Source: an uncultured Oscillospiraceae bacterium (GTDB lineage: Bacteria > Bacillota > Clostridia > Oscillospirales > Oscillospiraceae). Taken from it: DNA of 38,775 nucleotides. Below the pieces are notes generated by a model that saw only the letters and a program-made list of their open reading frames with translations, did no database searches and was not told the DNA's origin. Within the stretch, counting starts at the first letter, position 1. Every line of letters starts with the position of its first letter. Positions 7,865 through 16,554 of this stretch are shown here, piece after piece. Made by a program: the position numbers and the translations under genes. The stretch lies in the NCBI GenBank assembly GCA_944383165.1, contig CALWON010000017.1, positions 1 through 38,775 of the forward strand, in the 5' to 3' direction.

Positions 7865-10155
7865 CTCATCTCCATCCCAGCAACTGTGCTGTGTTGGAAA
7901 TAACGTGCTTCAAACTCGTGGGCAGGAATTGGACGGCTGTAGTAATAACCCTGGCCATAGTCACAGAGCAGTTCTTCCATCATCCGCTCATTTTCCTCAG
8001 TTTCTACTCCTTCGGCTACAGTAGAGATATTCAATTGCCTTGCCATTGCAATGATGGATTTCATAATACTGCGTTGCTTGCCTTCTGTATCCTCAGAGAC
8101 TGCAAGCAGGAAGCTGCGGTCCAGTTTCAATTCATCAATGGTCAGCTTCCCCAACGTGTTCAGGGAAGAATACCCACTGCCAAAGTCATCCATCGAAATA
8201 CGGAACCCAGCGTTCCTCAATGTATCAATACAGGCATTGAGCTGAGCCACATTTTCCAATGCCAACCCTTCCAGGATTTCCAGTGTAATATAGGAAGGTG
8301 GTATCTGATACTGGCTGGTAATCTGTAGCAACCGCTCGGCATACCCCTCCTCATAAAACAGCAGTTTGGTCTGATTGACTGAAATTTGGATCATATCCAA
8401 TCCCTTGTCAGCCCACTGGCGCAGCTGTCTACACACCTGCTCCACCATATAGAGGTCAAGCTGGATTGCAAACCCATTTTGTTCAAAAAGAGGGATAAAC
8501 TGATCTGGGAAAATAATTTTCCCCTCCAAAGAAATCCAGCGCACCAGTGCTTCTGCACCCTCCAGTTTTTTTGTTTTCAAATTGAATTTGGGCTGCAAAT
8601 AGAGCCGGAACTCCTCCAGCGCCAAAGCTTGGTGCATGTGGCTCTCAATGTAGTTTTGGAGCTGCTCCTTTTTATGTAACTCTGTATCATAGAAACGGAC
8701 ACTGCTCTGCTGGTCCTGCTTGGCCCGGTTGAGTGCAAACATGACATGGGTCATCAACTCTGTATCACGGTCATTGGAAAGGATACAGTCCCTTGTGGAT
8801 GCAACACCACAATAGACCATAACAGAGAAGTTAGGGTGCAGCTCCTGTGCCCTTTGGTTGATGGCGGCAATCATCTCCTCTACACGGAAACGTACCCGCT
8901 CCTGGTTTTCTCCCTTTAGCAAGATGAAAAACGAATCTGCCGTATCCCTACAGACACACTCCTTGGTATTCAAACGCTCTTTTATCACATCTTTTGTATA
9001 CTTTAACAGCAGGTTGGATTGATCCACCCCAAACAACTCATTGATAAATTTGAAATGCCGGATATTAAGCCCAACCACGCTGTAGGCACTCTCTTCACTC
9101 CATACCTCATTGACCATCTGGATAAACTTCTCTTTATTATATGCCCCAGTCAAACTATCCCGGTAGGCAAGATGCAAAAGGCGCTTGCTGTGCCTGCGTA
9201 TCTGCTCTGTTGCAAGGATTACATAGACCAATGACAGCAGAAGGACGGAAATTCCCACAATCTGGGTCAACCTGGTGTTATGGGTCAAGCTGCCATTGAT
9301 GCTGTTTTCCCGCTCCACCATGACCACTTGAATTTGGTAAAGACCCAAGGGGAGGGTACAGACCCTATAGTCCTCCCCATCTTTGTCAAACCCAAAACTC
9401 CGCATTTCCCCAGCACCTAACGCAGCCCCTAGTTCATGGCAGACATCATCTGGGAAAATGTCCAATTCCTCTAATGTACTCAAACCTTCCCCGTGCTGTG
9501 GCAGTGTAGAGGTCAAAACCTCCCCATTCCCTCTTACAACAGACACACTGCCATCCTGTGCATCCACTGATTGAATTTGGAATAGGATTTCACGAAAAAC
9601 AGAAACTGGCTGTGCTGCAAACAAGGCTCCCACCACTGTAGTTCCCTGACGCAGTGGGACTGCATAGGCAAGCATCCCCTGTTTGAGAGCAGGTTCATAA
9701 AACATCTGGGATACCCCACTCTGTCCCTGTAGTGCCTGTTCAATCACATCCCTTGCCTCTTGGCAGATATCATCTAAAGCAATGTTTTCCTTTGTCCTTT
9801 CGCCTAAACTAACCCGGACCCCCTCACCATCTGGCGTGAAATAACCCATACGTTGAAAACTGGTCCGTGCGTTAAACTGGTACAGACCATCTGCCATTTT
9901 ATCCATATCCCCTGTCCCGCTAAATTCTACAAAGCTGGAGAGGGCCTGTAAAGTCTGGATGTCTGTTTCTACCTTTTTGATGTATAAAATCCTATACTGC
10001 TCTGCCTTCTCCTGTAGTTGGTCATCAATTGCAGTGTGATACATCTCATCCATCGATATGAATATGTAATGTGTACAAAACAAAATCAACATGCAAATGG
10101 CCGCAAATACTACAATCAGTCTCCGTTGCTGCCTTCGCATCTTTTTCTCATCCAT
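7861..10155 (-). CDS. Membrane sensor c-di-GMP phosphodiesterase (degenerate GGDEF + EAL)
   Basis: With the ATG at 10155 (GAGGGG site 9 bases upstream), the protein has 764 residues: a membrane segment near 13-35, an extracytoplasmic sensor region to about 295 resembling a Cache-type domain, a second membrane segment near 297-315, a GGDEF-like domain, and a C-terminal EAL domain. The cyclase signature is lost (DTADSF at 404-409 in place of GGDEF), so this domain is probably regulatory. The EAL domain keeps its catalytic residues: GAEALVRW (E535), SVNQT, LEILEG, DDFGSG (656-661), DELKLD, AEGVE (714-718) and the GQGYYYSRP end. It should hydrolyse c-di-GMP to pGpG. It is the first gene of the operon. 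A TTG eight codons upstream is a less likely start. Confidence 0.92.
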   Translation of the reverse strand: MDEKKMRRQQRRLIVVFAAICMLILFCTHYIFISMDEMYHTAIDDQLQEKAEQYRILYIKKVETDIQTLQALSSFVEFSGTGDMDKMADGLYQFNARTSFQRMGYFTPDGEGVRVSLGERTKENIALDDICQEARDVIEQALQGQSGVSQMFYEPALKQGMLAYAVPLRQGTTVVGALFAAQPVSVFREILFQIQSVDAQDGSVSVVRGNGEVLTSTLPQHGEGLSTLEELDIFPDDVCHELGAALGAGEMRSFGFDKDGEDYRVCTLPLGLYQIQVVMVERENSINGSLTHNTRLTQIVGISVLLLSLVYVILATEQIRRHSKRLLHLAYRDSLTGAYNKEKFIQMVNEVWSEESAYSVVGLNIRHFKFINELFGVDQSNLLLKYTKDVIKERLNTKECVCRDTADSFFILLKGENQERVRFRVEEMIAAINQRAQELHPNFSVMVYCGVASTRDCILSNDRDTELMTHVMFALNRAKQDQQSSVRFYDTELHKKEQLQNYIESHMHQALALEEFRLYLQPKFNLKTKKLEGAEALVRWISLEGKIIFPDQFIPLFEQNGFAIQLDLYMVEQVCRQLRQWADKGLDMIQISVNQTKLLFYEEGYAERLLQITSQYQIPPSYITLEILEGLALENVAQLNACIDTLRNAGFRISMDDFGSGYSSLNTLGKLTIDELKLDRSFLLAVSEDTEGKQRSIMKSIIAMARQLNISTVAEGVETEENERMMEELLCDYGQGYYYSRPIPAHEFEARYFQHSTVAGMEMR

Positions 10156-10204
10156 ATCTGAATCCCCTCTATCTCCCAATTCTTTATGGTGTCCCTGAAT
10201 TGTC

Positions 10205-10218
10205 CCATTTTACAATGG
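10205..10218 (-). promoter_or_regulatory. Short inverted repeat in the leader of the c-di-GMP operon
   Basis: CCATT-TTAC-AATGG, a perfect 5-bp stem with a 4-base loop, lies in the leader of about 90 bases between the promoter and the phosphodiesterase start. It could be a small RNA hairpin or a binding site. The leader lacks the conserved features of c-di-GMP riboswitches. Confidence 0.3.
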
Positions 10219-10254
10219 CAATGAATATACAGGTATTATTGTATGTACAGCTTT

Positions 10255-10284
10255 ATCATAAGACCAACCGGCAAACAAGTCAAG
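10255..10284 (-). promoter_or_regulatory. Promoter of the c-di-GMP operon
   Basis: On the minus strand, TTGACT (10279-10284), a spacer of about 17-18 bases, then TATGAT (10255-10260). This is a near-consensus sigma-A promoter about 95 bases before the first gene. Confidence 0.7.
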
Positions 10285-10353
10285 CCTGCCAACCATGAAA
10301 ATCTCCAAATACAGCCAAAAAGCTAGATTGGGGTGTGCTGCTATATGGTCCCT

Positions 10354-11181
10354 TCAATGGCGGAGATAGACATGGATGTCAAATCCAATCTGTGTTGTCA
10401 ATGAGCCCCGCTCTGAAAGCCGCTGTATCCCTGCTTTTGGTGTTTTCCATGCATAAGGGGTCATGCCAAACAGTGCCATAATGTCTTCTGGGCTGGTCAA
10501 GGAAATCTGTTCCCGGACTGGGATGGCTGTCAGCCACTGAAAGCCCTCATACTGTTCTGTACGCACTGGGTTCGGGTATGGACTGTCATACAATACTTCT
10601 TTCATCTCCCATAGGTGTTGTGCGGATGGGACCACATAATAAAAATAACCGCCCGGTTGGAGTACCCTTCTAAATTCTTCCACACACAGGGGAGAAAAAA
10701 TGTTTGTAAGGGCATGGATGCAGTTCTCTTTTATGGGCAGGTGGTACACCGATGCTACCGCAAATTCCCCTTCCGGAACACGCTTGGCTGCCCGTCGCAC
10801 AGCAAATTTTGAAATGTCAATCCCTGCAAGCTGTACTTGTCTGCCCAACTGAACCAGTGTCTGATAAATGCCGGCTGTATAGTACCCCTCTCCACAACCA
10901 CTATCCAAAATGGCAGGAGCGGAGATGTCAGCCAAATCCCCACAAATACGATTACACAATGTCTCTCTCAATGGGGCGTAGTAGCCTTTCTCCAAAAATG
11001 CGCTCCTTGCTGCCACCATTGCCTGATCATCCCCAGGTTGTTTGGAGTGCTTCCGATTGGCTGGAAGCAGATGGGTATACCCTGCTGCTGCACGGTCAAA
11101 GCAGTGTCCATTCGCACAGTGGTAGCCAGATGAATTGATATGTAATGACTCCTTACAAATAGGGCAACAAAATAAACTCAT
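10354..11181 (-). CDS. rlmA: 23S rRNA (guanine-N1)-methyltransferase, RlmA family
   Basis: SAM-dependent methyltransferase that modifies a guanine in helix 35 of 23S rRNA; relatives include RlmA(I) and tylosin-resistance TlrB. The N-terminus holds the family zinc site C6-x2-C9 ... C22-x3-H26 (FCCPIC, CANGH). The SAM motif is ILDSGCGEGYYT, followed by LAGIDISKFAVRRAAKR and the post-motif region NIFSPL...EFRRVLQPGG. Length (275) is typical. The ATG at 11181 is preceded by a GGGGAGG site. It is transcribed alone and divergently from the exonuclease gene. Whether the target is G745 or G748 cannot be told from sequence alone. Confidence 0.88.
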   Translation of the reverse strand: MSLFCCPICKESLHINSSGYHCANGHCFDRAAAGYTHLLPANRKHSKQPGDDQAMVAARSAFLEKGYYAPLRETLCNRICGDLADISAPAILDSGCGEGYYTAGIYQTLVQLGRQVQLAGIDISKFAVRRAAKRVPEGEFAVASVYHLPIKENCIHALTNIFSPLCVEEFRRVLQPGGYFYYVVPSAQHLWEMKEVLYDSPYPNPVRTEQYEGFQWLTAIPVREQISLTSPEDIMALFGMTPYAWKTPKAGIQRLSERGSLTTQIGFDIHVYLRH

Positions 11182-11201
11182 AGTTCCTTCACCTCCCCTT
11201 C

Positions 11202-11232
11202 ATTATGACAAGGATTAGGTAAAATGACAAGG
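11202..11232 (-). promoter_or_regulatory. rlmA promoter with a duplicated 9-bp element
   Basis: On the minus strand, TTGTCA (11225-11230), 17 bases, then CATAAT (11202-11207). On the plus strand the 9-mer ATGACAAGG occurs twice in direct orientation (11205-11213 and 11224-11232), 19 bases apart, covering the -10 and -35 boxes. This may be coincidental or a repressor site. Confidence 0.55.
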
Positions 11233-11342
11233 GATTTCTTTTCTGTCCCCTGTCTGCACCAAAAAACTGCATATGATTTCCTCTGTTCCTTGCCTAAACT
11301 TTTGTCAACTAAACCAACAAACTAAAATTGTAGGGATATCTC

Positions 11343-11371
11343 TTGTCAAGTGAATGCTTTTCTCGTATAAT
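11343..11371 (+). promoter_or_regulatory. Promoter of the xth-metF-metH operon
   Basis: TTGTCA (11343-11348), a 17-base spacer and a perfect TATAAT (11366-11371). The leader is only about 35 bases, leaving no room for an S-box or T-box. Confidence 0.8.
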
Positions 11372-11411
11372 AATACAAATATGATGGAACCAGAAGGGAT
11401 GTGACAGAATT

Positions 11412-12170
11412 TTGAAATTGCTTTCATGGAATGTAAATGGGCTTCGTGCCTGCATGAAAAAAGGGTTTTTAGAGTTTTTTGCACAGGAAGCTCCTGATTT
11501 TATGTGTATACAGGAGACCAAAATGGAGCAGTCACAGGCAGATGTGCCTCTGGATTCCAACATCCTGCAATTTTGGAATTCTGCTGAGAAAAAGGGCTAC
11601 TCAGGCACTGCTATTTTTACCCCACATCAACCTCTTTTTGTACGAAATGGCATGGGAATTGACCAGCATGACCATGAAGGACGGTTGATTACATTGGAGT
11701 ATGAGTCCTTCTATCTTGTCTGTTGCTACACCCCTAACTCACAGGACGGTTTGAAACGTCTGGACTACCGTATGGAGTGGGAGGATGCACTGAGAGGGTA
11801 TTTATGCACTTTGGATGAAAAAAAACCAGTGATTTACTGTGGCGACCTCAATGTGGCACATCAGGAGATTGACCTGAAGAACCCAAAAACCAACCAAAAA
11901 AGTGCCGGTTTTACCGACCAGGAGCGAGGAAAACTTACAGCATTGCTGGATTGCGGTTTTTTAGATACCTTCCGTGTCCTTCATCCAGATGCAGAAGGAA
12001 TCTACTCTTGGTGGTCTTACCGTTTTCAGGCAAGAGCCAAAAATGCAGGCTGGCGTATTGACTATTTTCTTGTTTCACAGCGGTTGAAAGAACACATCAA
12101 ACGGGCTGAAATTTTGACCACAATAGAGGGCAGTGACCACTGCCCCGTGTTGTTGGAACTGGATATTTAA
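11412..12170 (+). CDS. xth: Exodeoxyribonuclease III (AP endonuclease)
   Basis: Metal-dependent nuclease of the Xth/ExoA family that cuts DNA 5' to abasic sites and removes 3' blocks during base excision repair. Catalytic residues are visible: N7 in SWNVNG, E35 in IQETKM, D145 and N147 in CGDLNVAH, and D242-H243 in SDHCP. Length (252) is normal. The start is a TTG at 11412, chosen because the conserved MKLLSWNVNGLR start begins there; the ribosome binding site (AGAAGG) is rather far upstream. It leads an operon with methionine genes, 26 bases before metF, with no evident functional link. Confidence 0.95.
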   Translation: MKLLSWNVNGLRACMKKGFLEFFAQEAPDFMCIQETKMEQSQADVPLDSNILQFWNSAEKKGYSGTAIFTPHQPLFVRNGMGIDQHDHEGRLITLEYESFYLVCCYTPNSQDGLKRLDYRMEWEDALRGYLCTLDEKKPVIYCGDLNVAHQEIDLKNPKTNQKSAGFTDQERGKLTALLDCGFLDTFRVLHPDAEGIYSWWSYRFQARAKNAGWRIDYFLVSQRLKEHIKRAEILTTIEGSDHCPVLLELDI

Positions 12171-12196
12171 GAAAAAGAGAAAGGAACTGATTTTGA

Positions 12197-13066
12197 ATGA
12201 AGATTGCAGAGTTATTTGGAAAGGGCAGACCCGTCTTTTCCTGCGAAGTATTCCCCCCCAAGAAAGATACTCCCATTGACAGCATCTATGAGACATTAGA
12301 CGGACTGAAAGACATTCGACCTGATTTTATCAGTGTCACCTATGGGGCAGGTGGCTCCAGCAATGTGAACCACTCCACACAGGAAATTGCCTCCATTATT
12401 AAAAATAAATACCATATTCCTGCTATGGCACATCTCACCTGTGTGGCATGTACCAAGGGAGAAGCAACAGAGGTTTTGGCAGGGTTGAAAGCCAACGGTG
12501 TGGAAAATGTTCTGGCTCTGCGTGGTGACCGCAGCCCAGATTATCCTCCAAAGACAGATTTTCTCCATGCCAGTGATCTGGTATCTTTCATTCATCGCCG
12601 TGGTGATTTTGGTGTTTCTGCTGCCTGTTATCCTGAGGGACACCCAGAAAGCCCCGACTTGGTTTCTGACATCCGCCATCTGAAAGAAAAAGTGGATGCC
12701 GGCGCACAGCATTTAGTCAGCCAGCTCTTTTTTGATAATGATGATTTTCTACGGTTCGTGGAGCGTTGCCGCATTGCTGGCATCAATGTTCCCATTGAAG
12801 CTGGTATTATGCCTGTGCTGAAAAAATCCTCCATTGAACGTATGGTATCTATGTGTGGTGCTTCCCTGCCCAGAAAGCTGACTCGTATTCTGGCAAAGTA
12901 CGGCGATCACCCTGAGGCCATGCGTGAGGCTGGTCTTGCCTATGCCATCGACCAGATTACTGACCTTATGGCTGCCGGTGTGGATGGAATCCATCTGTAC
13001 ACCATGAACAATCCAGAAGTTGCCAAATATATCAGCAGCAGTATTTCCACTCTGCGTACTCTGTAA
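12197..13066 (+). CDS. metF: Methylenetetrahydrofolate reductase
   Basis: Flavoprotein that reduces 5,10-methylene-THF to 5-methyl-THF, the methyl donor for methionine synthase. Family motifs seen are FSCEVFPPK near the start, DFISVTYGAGGS, MAHLTCVACT, NVLALRGDRS and QLFFDNDDFLRF. Length (289) fits the single-domain bacterial enzyme. The ATG at 12197 follows a GAAAGGAA site. It lies directly upstream of the MetH reactivation domain and metH, so the three genes form a unit making methionine from homocysteine by the B12 route. Confidence 0.96.
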   Translation: MKIAELFGKGRPVFSCEVFPPKKDTPIDSIYETLDGLKDIRPDFISVTYGAGGSSNVNHSTQEIASIIKNKYHIPAMAHLTCVACTKGEATEVLAGLKANGVENVLALRGDRSPDYPPKTDFLHASDLVSFIHRRGDFGVSAACYPEGHPESPDLVSDIRHLKEKVDAGAQHLVSQLFFDNDDFLRFVERCRIAGINVPIEAGIMPVLKKSSIERMVSMCGASLPRKLTRILAKYGDHPEAMREAGLAYAIDQITDLMAAGVDGIHLYTMNNPEVAKYISSSISTLRTL

Positions 13067-13071
13067 GAGCG

Positions 13072-13749
13072 ATGGAACTACAACTGAACCACCTCAACCA
13101 AGATGAGGTGCTGCGTTATATGGGCTGTCCACCAGAACAGGCAGACGAAGCCACACGGGCTATGGTGGTACAGTGTGAACAGGAGTTGCTCAAAGTAATC
13201 CAGCCACGCTGGGCAAGCTGTGTATTTGACATCACACAGGAAGAGGATGGAGTGCGGCTCTCCTGTGGTCTGTTACTGTCTGGGAAAGATATAAAACGGC
13301 ATTTGACTGGGTGCAGCCGTGTGGTGCTGTTGTGCGCCACATTGTCTGCCCAAGCTGACCGGTTGATTCGTCAGGCAGAAAGCGGGGATATGTTCCGTGC
13401 TCTTGCGCTGGACTGCTGTGCCACCGCTGCGGTGGAGCAGGTCTGTGACCAGATTGAGCAACATATCCAAGGGGAGTTCCCAGGCTGCTATTTTCCATTC
13501 CGCTATAGCCCAGGTTACGGGGATTTACCCATCACATTACAGGGACAGCTGCTTCAGTTATTGGATGCACCACGAAAAATTGGGTTGTGTGCCAGTGCAA
13601 GCCATATTTTAACCCCCAGAAAATCCGTTACCGCCTTTTTGGGTGTGGCAGAGCAACCTATTGCACAGACTATACGGAGCTGTCTAAGCTGCCCTGCTCA
13701 CAATAGCTGTCAATATAGAAAGTCAGGTGGACATTGTGGAATTTCTTGA
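13072..13749 (+). CDS. Stand-alone methionine synthase reactivation-domain protein
   Basis: Corresponds to the C-terminal activation domain of E. coli MetH, encoded here as a separate 225-residue protein. The domain binds SAM and allows reductive remethylation of cob(II)alamin after accidental oxidation. The family sequence FRYSPGYGDLP is present. The C-terminus carries a Cys cluster (CLSCPAHNSC...GGHCG) typical of clostridial free-standing versions and probably binding a metal or an Fe-S cluster (inference). The gene starts 5 bases after metF and overlaps metH by 23 bases, indicating translational coupling with the protein it should service. Confidence 0.9.
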   Translation: MELQLNHLNQDEVLRYMGCPPEQADEATRAMVVQCEQELLKVIQPRWASCVFDITQEEDGVRLSCGLLLSGKDIKRHLTGCSRVVLLCATLSAQADRLIRQAESGDMFRALALDCCATAAVEQVCDQIEQHIQGEFPGCYFPFRYSPGYGDLPITLQGQLLQLLDAPRKIGLCASASHILTPRKSVTAFLGVAEQPIAQTIRSCLSCPAHNSCQYRKSGGHCGIS

Positions 13750-16123
13750 ATTGTTAAAGGGCAATCAGCCCGTTTTATTAGATGGTGGTATGGGGACTAT
13801 GCTACAGGCGAAGGGATTACCTGTAGGCGCAACCCCTGAACTGGTGGCTCTGGAGCATCCCGATTGGTTGCGTGAAATTCACACCGCCTATCTGGACGCA
13901 GGCTCCCAGATTATTTATGCCAATACCTTTGGAGCCAATCGGGAGAAGTTGGCACACTGTGGAAAAACGGTAGCTGAAATTGTACCAGCCGCTGTTTCCA
14001 TTGCAAAGGAAGCTGCTCATGGACGTGGTCTGGTGGCTTTGGATGTAGGTCCCATTGGTCAACTGCTGGAACCCACTGGCGTACTGGGGTTTGAGCAGGC
14101 AGTTGACATTTTTCGGGAGCTGATTGCCGCAGGAGCGGAAGCAGGTGCAGACCTGATCGCCATTGAGACCATGACCGACTTACAGGAGGCACGGGCTGCC
14201 CTGCTGGCTGCCAAAGAGACCTGCTCCCTGCCTGTCCTTGTCACAATGACCTACGAGGCAACAGGGCGCACCTTTTTAGGCTGCTCCCCTGCCTGTGCCG
14301 CTCTGACTTTAGAGGGCATGGGTGCAGATGCCATTGGTGTCAACTGTTCTCTGGGTCCCAGAGAAATGCCTCCTCTGGTGGAAGAATTACTGCAATGGAC
14401 CAATCTGCCCATTGTACTGAAACCCAATGCAGGGCTTCCCCATCCTGATGGATCTGGTTATGACATTACCCCAGAAGAATTTGCTTCTAGTTTGGCTTCC
14501 CTTGCCGATCTGGGGGTAAAGGTGTTTGGTGGCTGCTGTGGTACCACACCGGAGTATATTAAGTTGCTCCATCAACATCTGTCTCAAAAGCAGGTCAAAG
14601 AGGTTCCCCGCCATGTACCTGCTGCCGTATGTAGTGGAACTCAGGTAGTTCCCATTGACCGTGTGCGTGTGATTGGGGAACGCATCAATCCAACTGGCAA
14701 AAAACTCATGAAAGAGGCACTGAAAAAGGGCGATATTGACTATATGCTCAATCAGGCTCTGGAACAGATGGAAGCTGGAGCCGATATTTTGGACGTGAAT
14801 GTGGGTTTGCCAGAAATTGATGAATCTGCTATGATGGTTCGCACAGTCAAGGCATTACAGGGTATTACAGATGCACCGCTCCAACTGGATTCCACCGACC
14901 CAGAGGTGCTCTCTGGTGCACTGCGTATTTACTGTGGCAAAGCCATTGTCAACTCTGTCAACGGTGAGGATTCCACTATGGATGCCATTTTGCCACTGGT
15001 GAAAAAATATGGTGCTGCTGTGGTGGGACTGACATTAGACCAAAACGGAATTCCCAAAAGTGCACAGGCACGTTTTGATGTGGCAAGTCACATTCTGGAG
15101 CGTGCCCTCAGCTATGGCATTCGCAAAGAGGATGTGTATATTGACTGTCTCACATTGACTGTATCTGCGGAACAGGCTGGAGCGGCACAAACACTGGTGG
15201 CTCTACGGCGTGTGAAAGAGGAACTGGGGCTGAAAACGGTGTTGGGTGTGTCCAATATCTCTTTTGGGCTGCCTGCCCGTCCTCTGGTCAATCAGAATTT
15301 CTTGACTATGGCTATGTCTGCCGGTTTGGATTTGCCCATCATCAACCCAAATGTGGATGCCATGATGGCAGCCGTGCGGTGTTACCATCTACTGACCAAT
15401 GTGGACGAAAATGCCCGTGACTTTATTGCCGCCTATGGCAATGCCACTGTGTCCACTTCCATCACCAGTGCTGGAACTTCTTCTGCCTCTCCCTCTGGCT
15501 CTACCAAAAGTTTGGGGGATATTGTGGTATCTGGTCTGAAAGGAGAAGCCGGTGAGGCAACCCGTCTGTTGTTGGAAACCACCGACCCAATGGACATTAT
15601 TGACCAGGTCTTGATTCCTGCCCTTGATAAAGTCGGGGCTGACTTTGAGCAGAACAAGGTCTTTTTACCCCAACTCATCCAATCGGCTGGAGCGGCACAG
15701 GCTGCATTCGAAGTCATTCGCCAGCGTCTCAGCCAGACAGAAGGTGATTCTGCCAGCCGTGGGGTTGTGGTACTTGCCACGGTCAAAGGCGATATTCACG
15801 ACATTGGAAAAAACATTGTAAAAGTTCTGTTGGAAAACTATGGATTCCAAGTGGTTGATTTAGGGAAAGATGTAGACCCCAATGCAGTAGTGGAAGCAGT
15901 CAAACAGTACCACGCTCCCCTGGTTGGTCTGTCTGCTCTCATGACCACTACCTTAAAAAGCATGGCAGAAACCATTTCCATGCTCCATGAGGCGGGTTTG
16001 CCATGTAAAATTATGGTAGGTGGTGCGGTTCTTACTCCAGACTATGCCAAGCAAATTGAAGCAGATTTCTACGCCAAAGATGCAAAAGAAAGTGTAGACA
16101 TTGCTAAAACCATCATTGGTTAA
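13727..16123 (+). CDS. metH: Cobalamin-dependent methionine synthase lacking the activation domain
   Basis: Transfers methyl from methyl-THF through cobalamin to homocysteine. Domains: homocysteine S-methyltransferase (about 1-300, DGGMGTMLQ; zinc ligands C207, C270, C271 in NCSLG and GGCCGTTP), pterin-binding domain (about 312-570, GERINPTGKK, DVNVGLPEID), cobalamin cap (about 595-670), and cobalamin-binding domain (about 678-798, GDIHDIGKN with lower-ligand H691). The protein ends there; the SAM activation domain is the separate upstream gene. The GTG at 13727 overlaps the preceding gene; a second GTG at 13736 is an alternative start. A Ser/Thr/Ala-rich linker lies at about 573-594. It ends the operon at a strong terminator. 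Confidence 0.96.
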   Translation: MDIVEFLELLKGNQPVLLDGGMGTMLQAKGLPVGATPELVALEHPDWLREIHTAYLDAGSQIIYANTFGANREKLAHCGKTVAEIVPAAVSIAKEAAHGRGLVALDVGPIGQLLEPTGVLGFEQAVDIFRELIAAGAEAGADLIAIETMTDLQEARAALLAAKETCSLPVLVTMTYEATGRTFLGCSPACAALTLEGMGADAIGVNCSLGPREMPPLVEELLQWTNLPIVLKPNAGLPHPDGSGYDITPEEFASSLASLADLGVKVFGGCCGTTPEYIKLLHQHLSQKQVKEVPRHVPAAVCSGTQVVPIDRVRVIGERINPTGKKLMKEALKKGDIDYMLNQALEQMEAGADILDVNVGLPEIDESAMMVRTVKALQGITDAPLQLDSTDPEVLSGALRIYCGKAIVNSVNGEDSTMDAILPLVKKYGAAVVGLTLDQNGIPKSAQARFDVASHILERALSYGIRKEDVYIDCLTLTVSAEQAGAAQTLVALRRVKEELGLKTVLGVSNISFGLPARPLVNQNFLTMAMSAGLDLPIINPNVDAMMAAVRCYHLLTNVDENARDFIAAYGNATVSTSITSAGTSSASPSGSTKSLGDIVVSGLKGEAGEATRLLLETTDPMDIIDQVLIPALDKVGADFEQNKVFLPQLIQSAGAAQAAFEVIRQRLSQTEGDSASRGVVVLATVKGDIHDIGKNIVKVLLENYGFQVVDLGKDVDPNAVVEAVKQYHAPLVGLSALMTTTLKSMAETISMLHEAGLPCKIMVGGAVLTPDYAKQIEADFYAKDAKESVDIAKTIIG

Positions 16124-16131
16124 ATACATGC

Positions 16132-16177
16132 AAAAAATCAGGAGCATTGCACTTCGGTACAATGCTCCCATTTTTTA
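16132..16177. terminator. Bidirectional terminator between metH and rsfS
   Basis: GGAGCATTG (16141-16149) pairs with CAATGCTCC (16160-16168) around a TTCG-containing loop. There is T6 after the stem on the plus strand and A6 before it, so it can end both the metH operon and the converging rsfS operon. Confidence 0.9.
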
Positions 16178-16534
16178 TTCTGCTTTTAAAACTTCGGTCA
16201 AATCAATCTGCTCTGCGTCACCCCAGAGGCGTTCCAAATCGTAGAACTTTCTTGCCTCATCTGTGAAGATGTGTACCACAACAGAAGAAAAATCCATCAG
16301 TAGCCAAGTGCCGCCTCGATGCCCCTCAATGTGGTGGACACGCTCTCCATTTTTCTCCATTGCCTCCTCACAGGCATCAGACATTGCCTTAATCTGGGTG
16401 TTAGAACTTGCAGTGCAGATGACAAAATAATCTGCCAATGTGGTGAGAGCTTCGGTTTTCAGTACCTTCAGCTCCTCCCCTTTTTTAGAATCTAATGCTT
16501 TTGCCAATACAATGGCACTTTCGTAAGCAGTCAC
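16175..16534 (-). CDS. rsfS: Ribosomal silencing factor RsfS
   Basis: RsfS (formerly Iojap/YbeB) binds ribosomal protein L14 and blocks subunit joining when nutrients are short. The 119-residue length and motifs (ADYFVICTASSNTQIKA, EGHRGGTWLLMDFSSVVVHIF, ARKFYDLERLWGDA) are diagnostic. The start is a GTG at 16534 with AAAGGAG 9 bases upstream. It ends a long minus-strand operon, after nadD-yqeK and an LCP gene, an order common in Firmicutes. Confidence 0.95.
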   Translation of the reverse strand: MTAYESAIVLAKALDSKKGEELKVLKTEALTTLADYFVICTASSNTQIKAMSDACEEAMEKNGERVHHIEGHRGGTWLLMDFSSVVVHIFTDEARKFYDLERLWGDAEQIDLTEVLKAE

Positions 16535-16554
16535 AGTTTTATCTCCTTTCGTTC

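Noticed and set aside
10156..10353. Possible c-di-GMP riboswitch before the c-di-GMP operon
   Set aside because: The leader is only about 90 bases and lacks the conserved core; only a small hairpin is present.
11372..11411. SAM or T-box riboswitch for the methionine operon
   Set aside because: The leader is about 35 bases, too short for any of these.
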